Source: Alphaproteobacteria bacterium (GTDB lineage: Bacteria; Pseudomonadota; Alphaproteobacteria; Rickettsiales; SXRF01). Taken from it: a DNA stretch of 5,201 nt. The stretch is from NCBI GenBank assembly GCA_020050695.1, contig JAGVKI010000018.1, positions 1-5,201 on the forward strand. Reading direction: 5' to 3'. Below, piece by piece: positions 1 to 5,201 of the stretch. The notes below the pieces were generated by a model that made no database searches, was not told where the DNA came from, and was given only the letters and a program-made list of their open reading frames with translations. The translations under genes and the position numbers were made by a program. Position 1 is the stretch's first letter; every line of letters starts with the position of its first letter.

Positions 1-1103
1 ATCTGCTGCTGTATCGCCTGTCCCTGCCCTGTTTCGAAAATGGTTTTGCCCTGCGTTTCCGCCTGCGCCACCGCTTTGATGTCGTTATTGATATGGCCAA
101 CAATCGGCTGATGGCAGATACGTTCGAAATCTTCGACCGTGATTGCTTCCTTGAATTTTGCGCCACTGCGGTTGATCAGTACCGAGATGGTATCACGGCT
201 GATGCCCATGGTCTGCCACGCTGTAAGCAGGCGCGACGCATGGGTAAGCGAACGCAGCCACAGCTGCGCCACCATGATGCGGTGATCGGCATAAGTAAGC
301 GCCGCCGCTGTCCACGGTGTCCACACATGCGGCACGTCCAGGATTACGAAAGCAAAGCGCGAACGCAGCACATGGATCAGCGTGCTGATATGCTCAGCGC
401 GGATTGCTGGCAGCATGCGCAGTTCACCATGCGATGCGATGATATGTAAATGCTGCCCGTATTTAACCAGCATCTTATCCACCAGATGCATGTCAAGCCC
501 GCGGTCAGGCTGGTCAAACAGCTCATGGATACCAAAAGACGCCGTTACATCAAGGCTGCCTGCCACAAGACCAAACTGGTAATCCATATCCACGAGCACC
601 GTTGGCTGACGGTACTGGTTGGCAAGGCTGTAGGCAAGATTGACGGCAACCGTACTTGCGCCATCGCCGGACGCCGCGCTCATGCAAGCGATTACCGTGC
701 CGTTACTGGCGCCAGAGCCTTCTGAAAAACCGGACTGGATGAGTACGCCGCGAATATCAGCAGCCTGCGCCGGGCGGTTGAAATATTCAAGGATGCCGCG
801 CTGTTTGATGGCGCGATAGAAATTGATGTCATTGACGCCGCCGATGACCACCACGCGCAGATGAGCTTCGCAGTGACCAGCCAGTTCATCAATATCGAGC
901 AGCACATCCGTGCCGCGCGATGCAATATCGATCACCATATAGTCAGGCGATACCGGGCGGCTACCCAGCGCTGCAATGGCTCCGGCCACCGGCCCGGTTA
1001 CAATATGCGCATCCGGGAAACCGAGTGAGCGTGCAAGTTCCGACAGGACAATCGCCTGTTCAGGCTCTAGGCATACAATAAATAATGGGCTTGACGTGTT
1101 CAT
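1..1103 (-). CDS. cpaE: CpaE/TadZ, Tad pilus localisation ATPase-like protein (C-terminus cut by window edge)
   Basis: CpaE (TadZ) is a cytoplasmic MinD/ParA-superfamily protein that positions the Tad pilus machine; that role is known for the family. Reading from the ATG at 1103 to the left edge gives 367 codons with no stop, so the gene is incomplete, probably by a few dozen residues. Residues about 7-125 form a receiver-like domain: a hydrophobic strand ends in D59, and a YFNRP motif carries R110 where true receivers have Lys. Residues 138-158 form a degenerate P-loop (S145-G-D-G-A-S-T151, then VAVNLAY) lacking both lysines of the KGGxxK motif. D172 and D174 (VDMDYQFG) fit switch I, and D256 (VILDVPH) fits Walker B. 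Residues 337-359 match the C-terminal region of the family. The start is 36 nt after the cpaD stop, in the same frame, with only a weak ribosome-binding site. The visible end is Gln-rich. Family assignment is firm; ATPase activity is uncertain. Confidence 0.93.
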   Translation of the reverse strand, partial: MNTSSPLFIVCLEPEQAIVLSELARSLGFPDAHIVTGPVAGAIAALGSRPVSPDYMVIDIASRGTDVLLDIDELAGHCEAHLRVVVIGGVNDINFYRAIKQRGILEYFNRPAQAADIRGVLIQSGFSEGSGASNGTVIACMSAASGDGASTVAVNLAYSLANQYRQPTVLVDMDYQFGLVAGSLDVTASFGIHELFDQPDRGLDMHLVDKMLVKYGQHLHIIASHGELRMLPAIRAEHISTLIHVLRSRFAFVILDVPHVWTPWTAAALTYADHRIMVAQLWLRSLTHASRLLTAWQTMGISRDTISVLINRSGAKFKEAITVEDFERICHQPIVGHINNDIKAVAQAETQGKTIFETGQGQAIQQQ

Positions 1104-1139
1104 ACTAAAACCAACTGTTAATTCGTATAACCGCCATGA

Positions 1140-1739
1140 TTACTGGCTGGCGCTTGCCGCTGAAGAAACCGCAGAACTCTCGGAGCCGCCGCTTTCTTCT
1201 TTAGATGTAGGCTTCAGGTAATTGCCATACACCTGCACTGCTTTTTCCCCATCCGGATAGTCCATCAGGCGCGGCTCGGTAAACTGGCGTTTGTCCGTTA
1301 CCATCTGCACCATGTTGCCGGTGATGGAGCAGCCAAAGGTTGCTGGCGGCAAATTATGGTTATTACGGGAGTTATCAATATAGCGGTTTTCGCAATCACG
1401 CGCTACTACACGCTCATATACAAGCGATACGGCACTTTCCGAATCACCTGTGAACTGCAAGGGGATGGCGCGGCGCGCGAGCGCACGCTGAGCTTGCACG
1501 CACAGAGTATCGGTTTCAATGCAGCTGAGTTCTGCGCGTGTCGGCGGCGCATCACGCAGCGCGCCTTCGAGTTCCTGGATATTTTCCTGCGACGCAAGCG
1601 TGATATGCACCGACTCCGACGACACATCAATCAGGTTTTCAGGATCACCACGATTATAATACGCACCCGGCGGAATTTCCACGCAGGCCGTTGTCAAAAG
1701 TATGCAGAGCAAGGATGCAGATGTTTTCATTCTGGTCAT
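1140..1739 (-). CDS. cpaD: CpaD, Tad pilus assembly lipoprotein
   Basis: This is a 199-residue protein of the alphaproteobacterial CpaD family, an envelope lipoprotein that supports the CpaC secretin. The N-terminus has a short charged stretch, a hydrophobic core (residues 8-18) and a lipobox-like LLTTAC ending at C19; the -3 position is Thr rather than the usual Leu. The family signature is clear near residues 129-147: an NLPP segment, FGC with C137, then an N-x-x-x-MV segment. It is followed by a TEPRLMDYPDGEKA stretch and Y171/Y174. Cysteines at 73, 80, 116 and 137 could form two periplasmic disulfides; 116 and 137 are the pair I expect in the family. The last 20 or so residues are Ser/Ala/Glu-rich and probably disordered. 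The chosen ATG directly abuts the cpaC stop (TAAATG) and has GGTGGA 4 nt upstream, so translation is probably coupled to cpaC. An alternative start three codons in (M4) would change nothing important. Confidence 0.93.
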   Translation of the reverse strand: MTRMKTSASLLCILLTTACVEIPPGAYYNRGDPENLIDVSSESVHITLASQENIQELEGALRDAPPTRAELSCIETDTLCVQAQRALARRAIPLQFTGDSESAVSLVYERVVARDCENRYIDNSRNNHNLPPATFGCSITGNMVQMVTDKRQFTEPRLMDYPDGEKAVQVYGNYLKPTSKEESGGSESSAVSSAASASQ

Positions 1740-3266
1740 TTAGTCCACCATAAATCCGATGGGGCCTTCAAGACCCGGGGTTTTCGAAATAGCGCCTGCA
1801 CGGCCTGAAAGCGAGCCGAGTGCTCCGAAGAAGAAAGACTCAACCTGGCTTGCCGGACGGAAATCATCGGTCGGCAATTTCACATCAGAACTCTTAAGCG
1901 GATCGACCAGATACGGCGTTACGGCAATAACCAGTTCGGTTTCATTGCGCTGGAACTGCGTGCTGCGGAAAAGCGCGCCAAGTATCGGAAGTTCTTTTAC
2001 GCCCGGCAGCTGCTCAATGGTCGCTTCCATCTGGTCCTTGATAAGACCGGCGATCATGAAGCTTTCGCCCGGAGCCAGTTCCACCGTGGTACGTGCACGG
2101 CGCGTATTGATGCTTGGAATATCAAAGCCGCTGACGCGCGTCGGGTTCGAGTTGGAAATTTCTGACACTTCCGGCTGCACCGTCATGCGCACACGCGATT
2201 CAGAAAGCACATAAGGCGTAAATTTAACCGCTACACCAAACGGCTTGTATTGCACGCTGATGCTGTTAGCACCGCCTGTGCCCTGCACAATCGGAATAGG
2301 AATTTCACCACCCGCCAGGAATTCAGCTTCTTCGCCAGAAACCGCTACCAGGTTTGGTTCTGCAAGCACTTTAAACAGGCCGTCACTCTCTAATGCCTTG
2401 AGTAAACCCGCCACCGTTTTACCGCCGGGGCCGTCAGGCTGATAGCGCGCAGATAGTATGCCGCGCGTGTTGGTTGGCGTCTGCCCGCCAGGTAGCAGGA
2501 ACACACCCGGATCAATAGCATCGCCGCCGCCTGGTGCTACCAGCGACGCAATGCCGCTACCCGTACCAAAGGCAACCACACCCGTGCCCGCTGACTGCGC
2601 AACATAGTTAAGGTCAATGCCCAGTGACTTAAGCGCCGTACGGTTGATTTCACCCACACGCACACGCAGCATGACCTGCTGGCCGGACGTCACCTGCATC
2701 ATATTGATAATATTCGGCGTACCGCTGCCAGATGCAGGCGCAAGCGCCGCTGCATCGCCAGTATCACCAGAAGGCGCAGCCGCCGCCTGAGATGCGCCGT
2801 CACTCATGAAATCCGTTGCGATTTTCACAGCTTTATCTGCCGCGCCCGCATTACTTACGTTACCGGTAAGTGCGATGCTGTTATTGAGCATCTCTACGCC
2901 AATTTTCTCATCCGGGAGAAAACGCTTGAGCGCCATACGCATCGCAGGCAGGTCATAGCCTACCGCAATATCCATATCACGCTGGAGCTTGCCCTCTTTA
3001 TCAAAAATACGGATATTGGTTCGCCCCACTTTTTTACCCACCACCGTCAGGTTCTTTGCGTTATGCGCATGCACGTCGGCAATAGCGGGGTCCGCGACCA
3101 TAACTTCCGCCATAGGGTCATTGGACGTAATAAGGGAAGAACGGTGCACGGGTACATTGATCGTATCGGCATGCGCCGGGAATGAAAATACGCTGCATGC
3201 CAGCGCAAACCACAGGCCGCCTGAGCGCGCTTTTTTATATGATGCCATTATCCCGGTGTTTTTCAT
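1740..3266 (-). CDS. cpaC: CpaC/RcpA, outer-membrane secretin of the Tad pilus
   Basis: This 508-residue secretin forms the outer-membrane ring through which the Flp/Tad pilus passes. The N-terminus is a Sec signal peptide: KK at 11-12, a hydrophobic core at 18-30, and probable cleavage after AHA33. Residues about 34-103 are the pilus-type N-terminal secretin domain (INVPVHRSSLI, GKKVGRTNIRIFD). Residues about 105-155 resemble a BON-type segment (IALTGNVSN). An Ala/Gly/Ser-rich linker follows at about 156-184, then a short N-domain (QQVMLRVRVGEINR, 196-209). The secretin core spans about 285-455, with EAEFLAGGEIPIPI near 313-326, PSINTRRARTTVELAPGES near 384-402 and the hallmark LPGVKELPILGALF at 420-433. 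Its length is normal for the family. The start is 6 nt after the cpaB stop, with a purine-rich site overlapping that stop; M7 is a poorer alternative with no such site. CpaD next door is its likely lipoprotein partner. Confidence 0.97.
   Translation of the reverse strand: MKNTGIMASYKKARSGGLWFALACSVFSFPAHADTINVPVHRSSLITSNDPMAEVMVADPAIADVHAHNAKNLTVVGKKVGRTNIRIFDKEGKLQRDMDIAVGYDLPAMRMALKRFLPDEKIGVEMLNNSIALTGNVSNAGAADKAVKIATDFMSDGASQAAAAPSGDTGDAAALAPASGSGTPNIINMMQVTSGQQVMLRVRVGEINRTALKSLGIDLNYVAQSAGTGVVAFGTGSGIASLVAPGGGDAIDPGVFLLPGGQTPTNTRGILSARYQPDGPGGKTVAGLLKALESDGLFKVLAEPNLVAVSGEEAEFLAGGEIPIPIVQGTGGANSISVQYKPFGVAVKFTPYVLSESRVRMTVQPEVSEISNSNPTRVSGFDIPSINTRRARTTVELAPGESFMIAGLIKDQMEATIEQLPGVKELPILGALFRSTQFQRNETELVIAVTPYLVDPLKSSDVKLPTDDFRPASQVESFFFGALGSLSGRAGAISKTPGLEGPIGFMVD
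1744..1749 (-). promoter_or_regulatory. Ribosome-binding site of cpaD inside the cpaC 3' end
   Basis: On the minus strand GGTGGA (1749 to 1744) lies within the last codons of cpaC, 4 nt before the cpaD ATG, which directly follows the cpaC TAA. This decides the cpaD start at 1739 over the ATG three codons further in, and suggests coupled translation. Confidence 0.55.
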
Positions 3267-3270
3267 GCTG

Positions 3271-3278
3271 TCCTACCT
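3271..3278 (-). promoter_or_regulatory. Ribosome-binding site of cpaC
   Basis: On the minus strand AGGTAGGA (3278 to 3271) lies 4 nt before the ATG at 3266. It contains the cpaB stop codon TAG (3275 to 3273). Ribosomes ending cpaB therefore sit on the cpaC initiation site, which supports translational coupling and favours the upstream ATG over the in-frame ATG at 3248. Confidence 0.6.
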
Positions 3279-4172
3279 GCCCAGGAGATTGCCTAATATG
3301 CCAAGACCACCCGCAGCACCGCCATCTGTAATGGGAGCCGCCCCTGGCTTTTCTTCATTTGCGCCGCGTATGATGCGCACAGGCTCCGTAGCGCCGCCCG
3401 TCATCGCAGCATCGGACAATCCGCCCACATAAGAAGGTGACGGCTTGTCTTTATTGTCTTTATCGCGGATAGAGCGCAGCGCCAGCGAGAGGGTGCCCAC
3501 TTTTTCCGCCAGGCGTAATTTCTGCCCCATCTCTTCTGTGACTTCGAGCGTTATTGAAGACGGCGCGCCCCCACTGGTGACAGCATTTGCCGCAGCATCC
3601 ACTGCGCCTGGGTCACGCACATTGACCGCCAGCACACGCGCATTTTGCACAATCACTTCGCTTACACTTGGGGTTTTGCTGTTATCGGCAAGATTATGCA
3701 CAAACAATACATCCACGCGGTCACCAGGAAACACATAACCCGCAACACCGGATACAGCGTCAGTGCCCACGGTGATGGCACGCATGTTTGGCGCCAGCGC
3801 CGCAGCGAGGAAACCCGCTTCATCCATATCAGCCAGCTTGCCGAGCACTACAGGTTCGCGTGCCTGGATAGGCGAACGCACGATTCGGCCAATAACGCCG
3901 GATTCTTTTGGATCGCCAGTAATAAAGCCTTCGAGAAGCAGCTGGCCTGGCCATGGCTGCTTATCGAGCATTTCTTCGGTAAGCACGGTGCCAACGGGAA
4001 TCGTCTCGCGCGCAACCAGCACGTCAACAGCGGAAACATCGGGGGCGGGAGCGGAGGTGGCAGTAGCTGGAGCCGACGGGGCAGCGCCCGTTTGCTTATT
4101 CGACCATTGCAGCGCCGCGACACCAGTCACTACGGCAATTACAGCAGCAGTCAATAAAAGTAAGGAGCGCAT
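3273..4172 (-). CDS. cpaB: CpaB/RcpC, Tad pilus assembly protein with SAF domain
   Basis: This 299-residue CpaB/RcpC-family protein is anchored in the inner membrane and projects into the periplasm. The family is needed for pilus assembly, probably by contacting the secretin. Residues 3-21 form one transmembrane segment or uncleaved signal anchor. A Pro/Ala/Thr/Ser-rich linker follows (about 28-46). The SAF domain is at about 48-112 (VDVLVARETIPVGTVLTEEML, later RIVRSPIQAREPVV). The RcpC-type domain is at about 120-235, with MRAITVGTD at 130-138, GYVFPGDRVDVLFV at 145-158, SEVIVQNARVLAVN at 171-184 and SSITLEVTEEMGQKLRLAE at 205-223. The C-terminal 50 residues are Gly/Ala-rich and end in GGLGILGNLLGR. 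There are no cysteines. No Shine-Dalgarno sits at normal distance; the nearest AAGGG is 16 nt upstream. The ATG is kept because the membrane segment begins at once and no better in-frame start exists. It is the first gene of the pilus unit here. Confidence 0.95.
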   Translation of the reverse strand: MRSLLLLTAAVIAVVTGVAALQWSNKQTGAAPSAPATATSAPAPDVSAVDVLVARETIPVGTVLTEEMLDKQPWPGQLLLEGFITGDPKESGVIGRIVRSPIQAREPVVLGKLADMDEAGFLAAALAPNMRAITVGTDAVSGVAGYVFPGDRVDVLFVHNLADNSKTPSVSEVIVQNARVLAVNVRDPGAVDAAANAVTSGGAPSSITLEVTEEMGQKLRLAEKVGTLSLALRSIRDKDNKDKPSPSYVGGLSDAAMTGGATEPVRIIRGANEEKPGAAPITDGGAAGGLGILGNLLGR

Positions 4173-4212
4173 AATGCGATGTGGCCATCCCTTGATGATA
4201 TATATTTGGCAA

Positions 4213-4224
4213 AAAAAGCTTTTT
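4213..4224. repeat. 12-bp perfect palindrome in the cpaB leader
   Basis: AAAAAGCTTTTT is a perfect palindrome, flanked by GGC on one side and ACC on the other on the plus strand, so the wider element is also a nearly symmetric GG...CC inverted repeat. It lies just downstream of the predicted cpaB transcription start. It could be an operator, a curved A-tract, or chance in an AT-rich leader. Confidence 0.3.
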
Positions 4225-4234
4225 ACCTCTTCTG

Positions 4235-4264
4235 CTTATAACGCAGCTCATCAAAGGCTGTAAA
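4235..4264 (-). promoter_or_regulatory. Candidate sigma70-type promoter for the cpaB-cpaE unit
   Basis: On the minus strand a TTTACA (4264 to 4259, five of six to the TTGACA consensus) is separated by 18 nt from TATAAG (4240 to 4235, five of six to TATAAT). This predicts transcription starting near 4228 and a leader of about 56 nt before the cpaB ATG. It is the best pair found in the 168-nt gap, and it lies just past the typA terminator T-run, as expected if the pilus genes are transcribed separately from typA. The last -10 base differs from consensus, and AT-rich gaps produce chance matches, so this is tentative. Confidence 0.38.
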
Positions 4265-4305
4265 TAAAAAAACGCGCATCACCCCCCATTAGTTGTGGGC
4301 TACGC
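4265..4305 (-). terminator. Probable intrinsic terminator of typA
   Basis: Reading the minus strand, GCGTAGCCC (4305 to 4297) can pair imperfectly with the downstream GGGTGATGCGC (4284 to 4274). The outer stem has five pairs including one G-T wobble, then a short bulge, then G-C-rich inner pairs, and a loop holding the rest of a G-run. Seven Ts follow directly (4272 to 4266), then ATTT. The placement, about 35 nt after the typA stop, is typical. An alternative inner stem (CCCA with TGGG) is also possible. The T-run is strong but the stem is bulged, so confidence is moderate. On the opposite strand the hairpin is followed by TATTTTTG, so weak bidirectional activity is possible, although no plus-strand gene needs it. 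Confidence 0.5.
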
Positions 4306-4340
4306 TATTTTTGCTACACTCTCTTGTAGTAGGAAAGCTG

Positions 4341-5201
4341 TTATACAGCCTTCTTTGCACGGGAGATTTTCTTGCGCTCATTGGCATCCAGAGCGGTTTT
4401 GCGCAGGCGCAGCGACTTAGGGGTCACTTCCACCAGTTCATCGTCCTGAATGTAGGAAATCATCTGCTCAAGCGTCATGCGCAGCGGCGGCACGAGACGA
4501 ATGGCCTCGTCCTTGCTGGTGGTACGGATGTTGGTCAGCTGCTTGTTCTTCAGCAGGTTGATTTCCAGATCGTTATCGCGTGAATGCTCACCTACGATCA
4601 TGCCTTCATAAATCTTATCGCCCGGATTGATGAACATGATACCACGGTCCTGCAGGTTCCAGATAGCGTATGCAACGGCTTCGCCGGTATCCATCGCGAT
4701 CAGCGCACCGTTACGGCGGCCACCGATTTCACCTTTGAACGGAACATAGTCATGGAACAGGCGGTTCATCATGCCGGTACCGCGTGTATCGGTCAGGAAC
4801 TCACCCTGATAACCGATCAGGCCGCGTGACGGCACATGGAACGTAATACGGGTCTTGTTACCACCGGATGGGCGCATGTCGATCATTTCGCCCTTACGCA
4901 GGGATACTTTTTCTACCACAACGCCGGTATGTTCATCATCCACGTCGATCACGACTTCTTCCACCGGTTCCATCTTCACGCCATCGACGTCCTTGAACAG
5001 TACGCGTGGGCGGGAAACGGAAAGTTCAAAACCTTCGCGGCGCATGGTTTCGATCAGTACGCCCAGCTGCAATTCGCCGCGGCCAGCTACTTCAAATGCG
5101 TCCTTGGAATCGGCTTCTTTCACGCGGATAGCCACGTTGCCTTCATCTTCTTTCAGCAGTCGCTCACGGATCATGCGCGAGGTCACTTTGCTGCCTTCCT
5201 G
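4341..5201 (-). CDS. typA: TypA/BipA ribosome-associated GTPase, C-terminal 286 residues (5' end outside window)
   Basis: TypA/BipA is a translational GTPase of the EF-G/LepA group that binds the ribosome and helps assembly of the 50S subunit, notably at low temperature and under stress. Only the C-terminal part is present, a little under half of a protein usually about 600 residues long. The GTPase domain lies beyond the right edge. The reading frame is open to the last base, starting in a QEGSKVTSRMI stretch. A GTG at 5186 is an internal valine, not a start. The fragment holds the EF-G-like domain III/V region (GRGELQLGVLIETMRREGFEL, fragment residues 40-60) and the BipA-specific C-terminal domain (VPSRGLIG near 123, LQDRG near 183, HSRDNDLEINLL near 206, LVPPLRMTLEQ near 236, DDELVEVTPKSLRLRK near 253). 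It ends in a basic tail. It has no functional tie to the pilus and is probably a separate transcription unit ending in the terminator just downstream. Confidence 0.98.
   Translation of the reverse strand, partial: QEGSKVTSRMIRERLLKEDEGNVAIRVKEADSKDAFEVAGRGELQLGVLIETMRREGFELSVSRPRVLFKDVDGVKMEPVEEVVIDVDDEHTGVVVEKVSLRKGEMIDMRPSGGNKTRITFHVPSRGLIGYQGEFLTDTRGTGMMNRLFHDYVPFKGEIGGRRNGALIAMDTGEAVAYAIWNLQDRGIMFINPGDKIYEGMIVGEHSRDNDLEINLLKNKQLTNIRTTSKDEAIRLVPPLRMTLEQMISYIQDDELVEVTPKSLRLRKTALDANERKKISRAKKAV

Noticed and set aside
3..11. Run of three CTG triplets (Gln-Gln-Gln on the minus strand) at the left edge
   Set aside because: Three repeats inside the cpaE coding frame are too few to call a repeat tract, and the window edge cuts the context.
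93..725. Plus-strand open frames in the first 725 bases
   Set aside because: They lie opposite the continuous cpaE reading frame, which carries the recognisable ATPase and receiver-like motifs; their own translations resemble nothing.
692..925. Minus-strand open frame of 77 codons inside cpaE
   Set aside because: It is an alternative frame within the cpaE receiver-like region; the cpaE frame is unbroken through it, so there is no sign of a frameshift or separate gene.
1356..2214. Plus-strand open frames of about 150 codons opposite cpaD and cpaC
   Set aside because: They are antisense to conserved secretin and CpaD coding sequence, with Arg/Ser-rich unnatural compositions. The minus-strand proteins explain the region.
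3195..3200. Cys24 in the CpaC signal peptide as a possible lipidation site (LAC)
   Set aside because: The residue at -3 is Ala and at -2 is Leu, which does not fit a lipobox, and a good signal peptidase I site (AHA33) follows. A plain cleaved signal peptide is more likely.
3645..4263. Two long overlapping plus-strand open frames (about 166-170 codons) opposite cpaB
   Set aside because: Their translations are low-complexity or show no domain, they lie wholly antisense to a clear CpaB, and neither has a convincing ribosome-binding site or family signature. They are frame shadows.
4314..4329. Perfect 5-bp hairpin CTACA...TGTAG with a 6-nt loop just after typA
   Set aside because: The stem is short and no T-run follows it on either strand, so it does not qualify as a terminator; the imperfect hairpin with seven Ts further on is the better candidate.
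5184..5186. GTG at 5186 as a start codon for the typA fragment
   Set aside because: The frame continues upstream to the edge with typical TypA sequence (EGSKVTSR), so this codon is an internal valine of a longer protein.

Overview
The window looks like part of an alphaproteobacterial chromosome. It holds five protein-coding genes, all on the minus strand, read from high to low coordinates: typA (C-terminal part only), cpaB, cpaC, cpaD and cpaE (open at the left edge). The gene order cpaB-cpaC-cpaD-cpaE is that of the Caulobacter/Rhizobium-type Flp/Tad pilus locus. A recognisable CpaD lipoprotein, plus a CpaE with a receiver-like N-terminus, points to Alphaproteobacteria. Base composition is moderate rather than very GC-rich by eye. 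I cannot name a genus from the sequence.

Layout. Positions 4341-5201 encode the last 286 residues of the ribosome-associated GTPase TypA/BipA. Positions 4173-4340 are the only sizeable intergenic stretch (168 nt). It holds a probable intrinsic terminator for typA, and the -35 of a candidate sigma70-type promoter starts right after the terminator's T-run. From there the pilus genes run as one tight unit: cpaB (3273-4172), 6 nt gap, cpaC (1740-3266), 0 nt gap, cpaD (1140-1739), 36 nt gap, cpaE (1-1103, incomplete). There are no RNA genes, insertion sequences, CRISPR arrays or other mobile signatures.

How the genes work together. In Tad/Cpa systems CpaC is the outer-membrane secretin through which the pilus leaves. 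CpaD is a lipoprotein that supports the secretin, and CpaB is a membrane-anchored periplasmic protein of the assembly channel. CpaE (TadZ) is a MinD/ParA-like protein that places the machine at a cell site, often a pole. The cytoplasmic motor and inner-membrane platform (cpaF, tadB, tadC) would be expected beyond the left edge. No pilin (pilA/flp) or prepilin peptidase (cpaA) gene lies between typA and cpaB, although those genes commonly sit upstream of cpaB, so in this genome they must be elsewhere.

Most of the window is a conventional Tad pilus locus; I do not see an undescribed system. The points worth a second look are the CpaE nucleotide-binding loop, which lacks both lysines of the ParA/MinD motif, its receiver-like domain with a substituted lysine position, an extra cysteine pair and serine-rich tail in CpaD, and the abutting terminator and promoter ahead of cpaB. 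All long open frames on the plus strand are antisense shadows of these genes.
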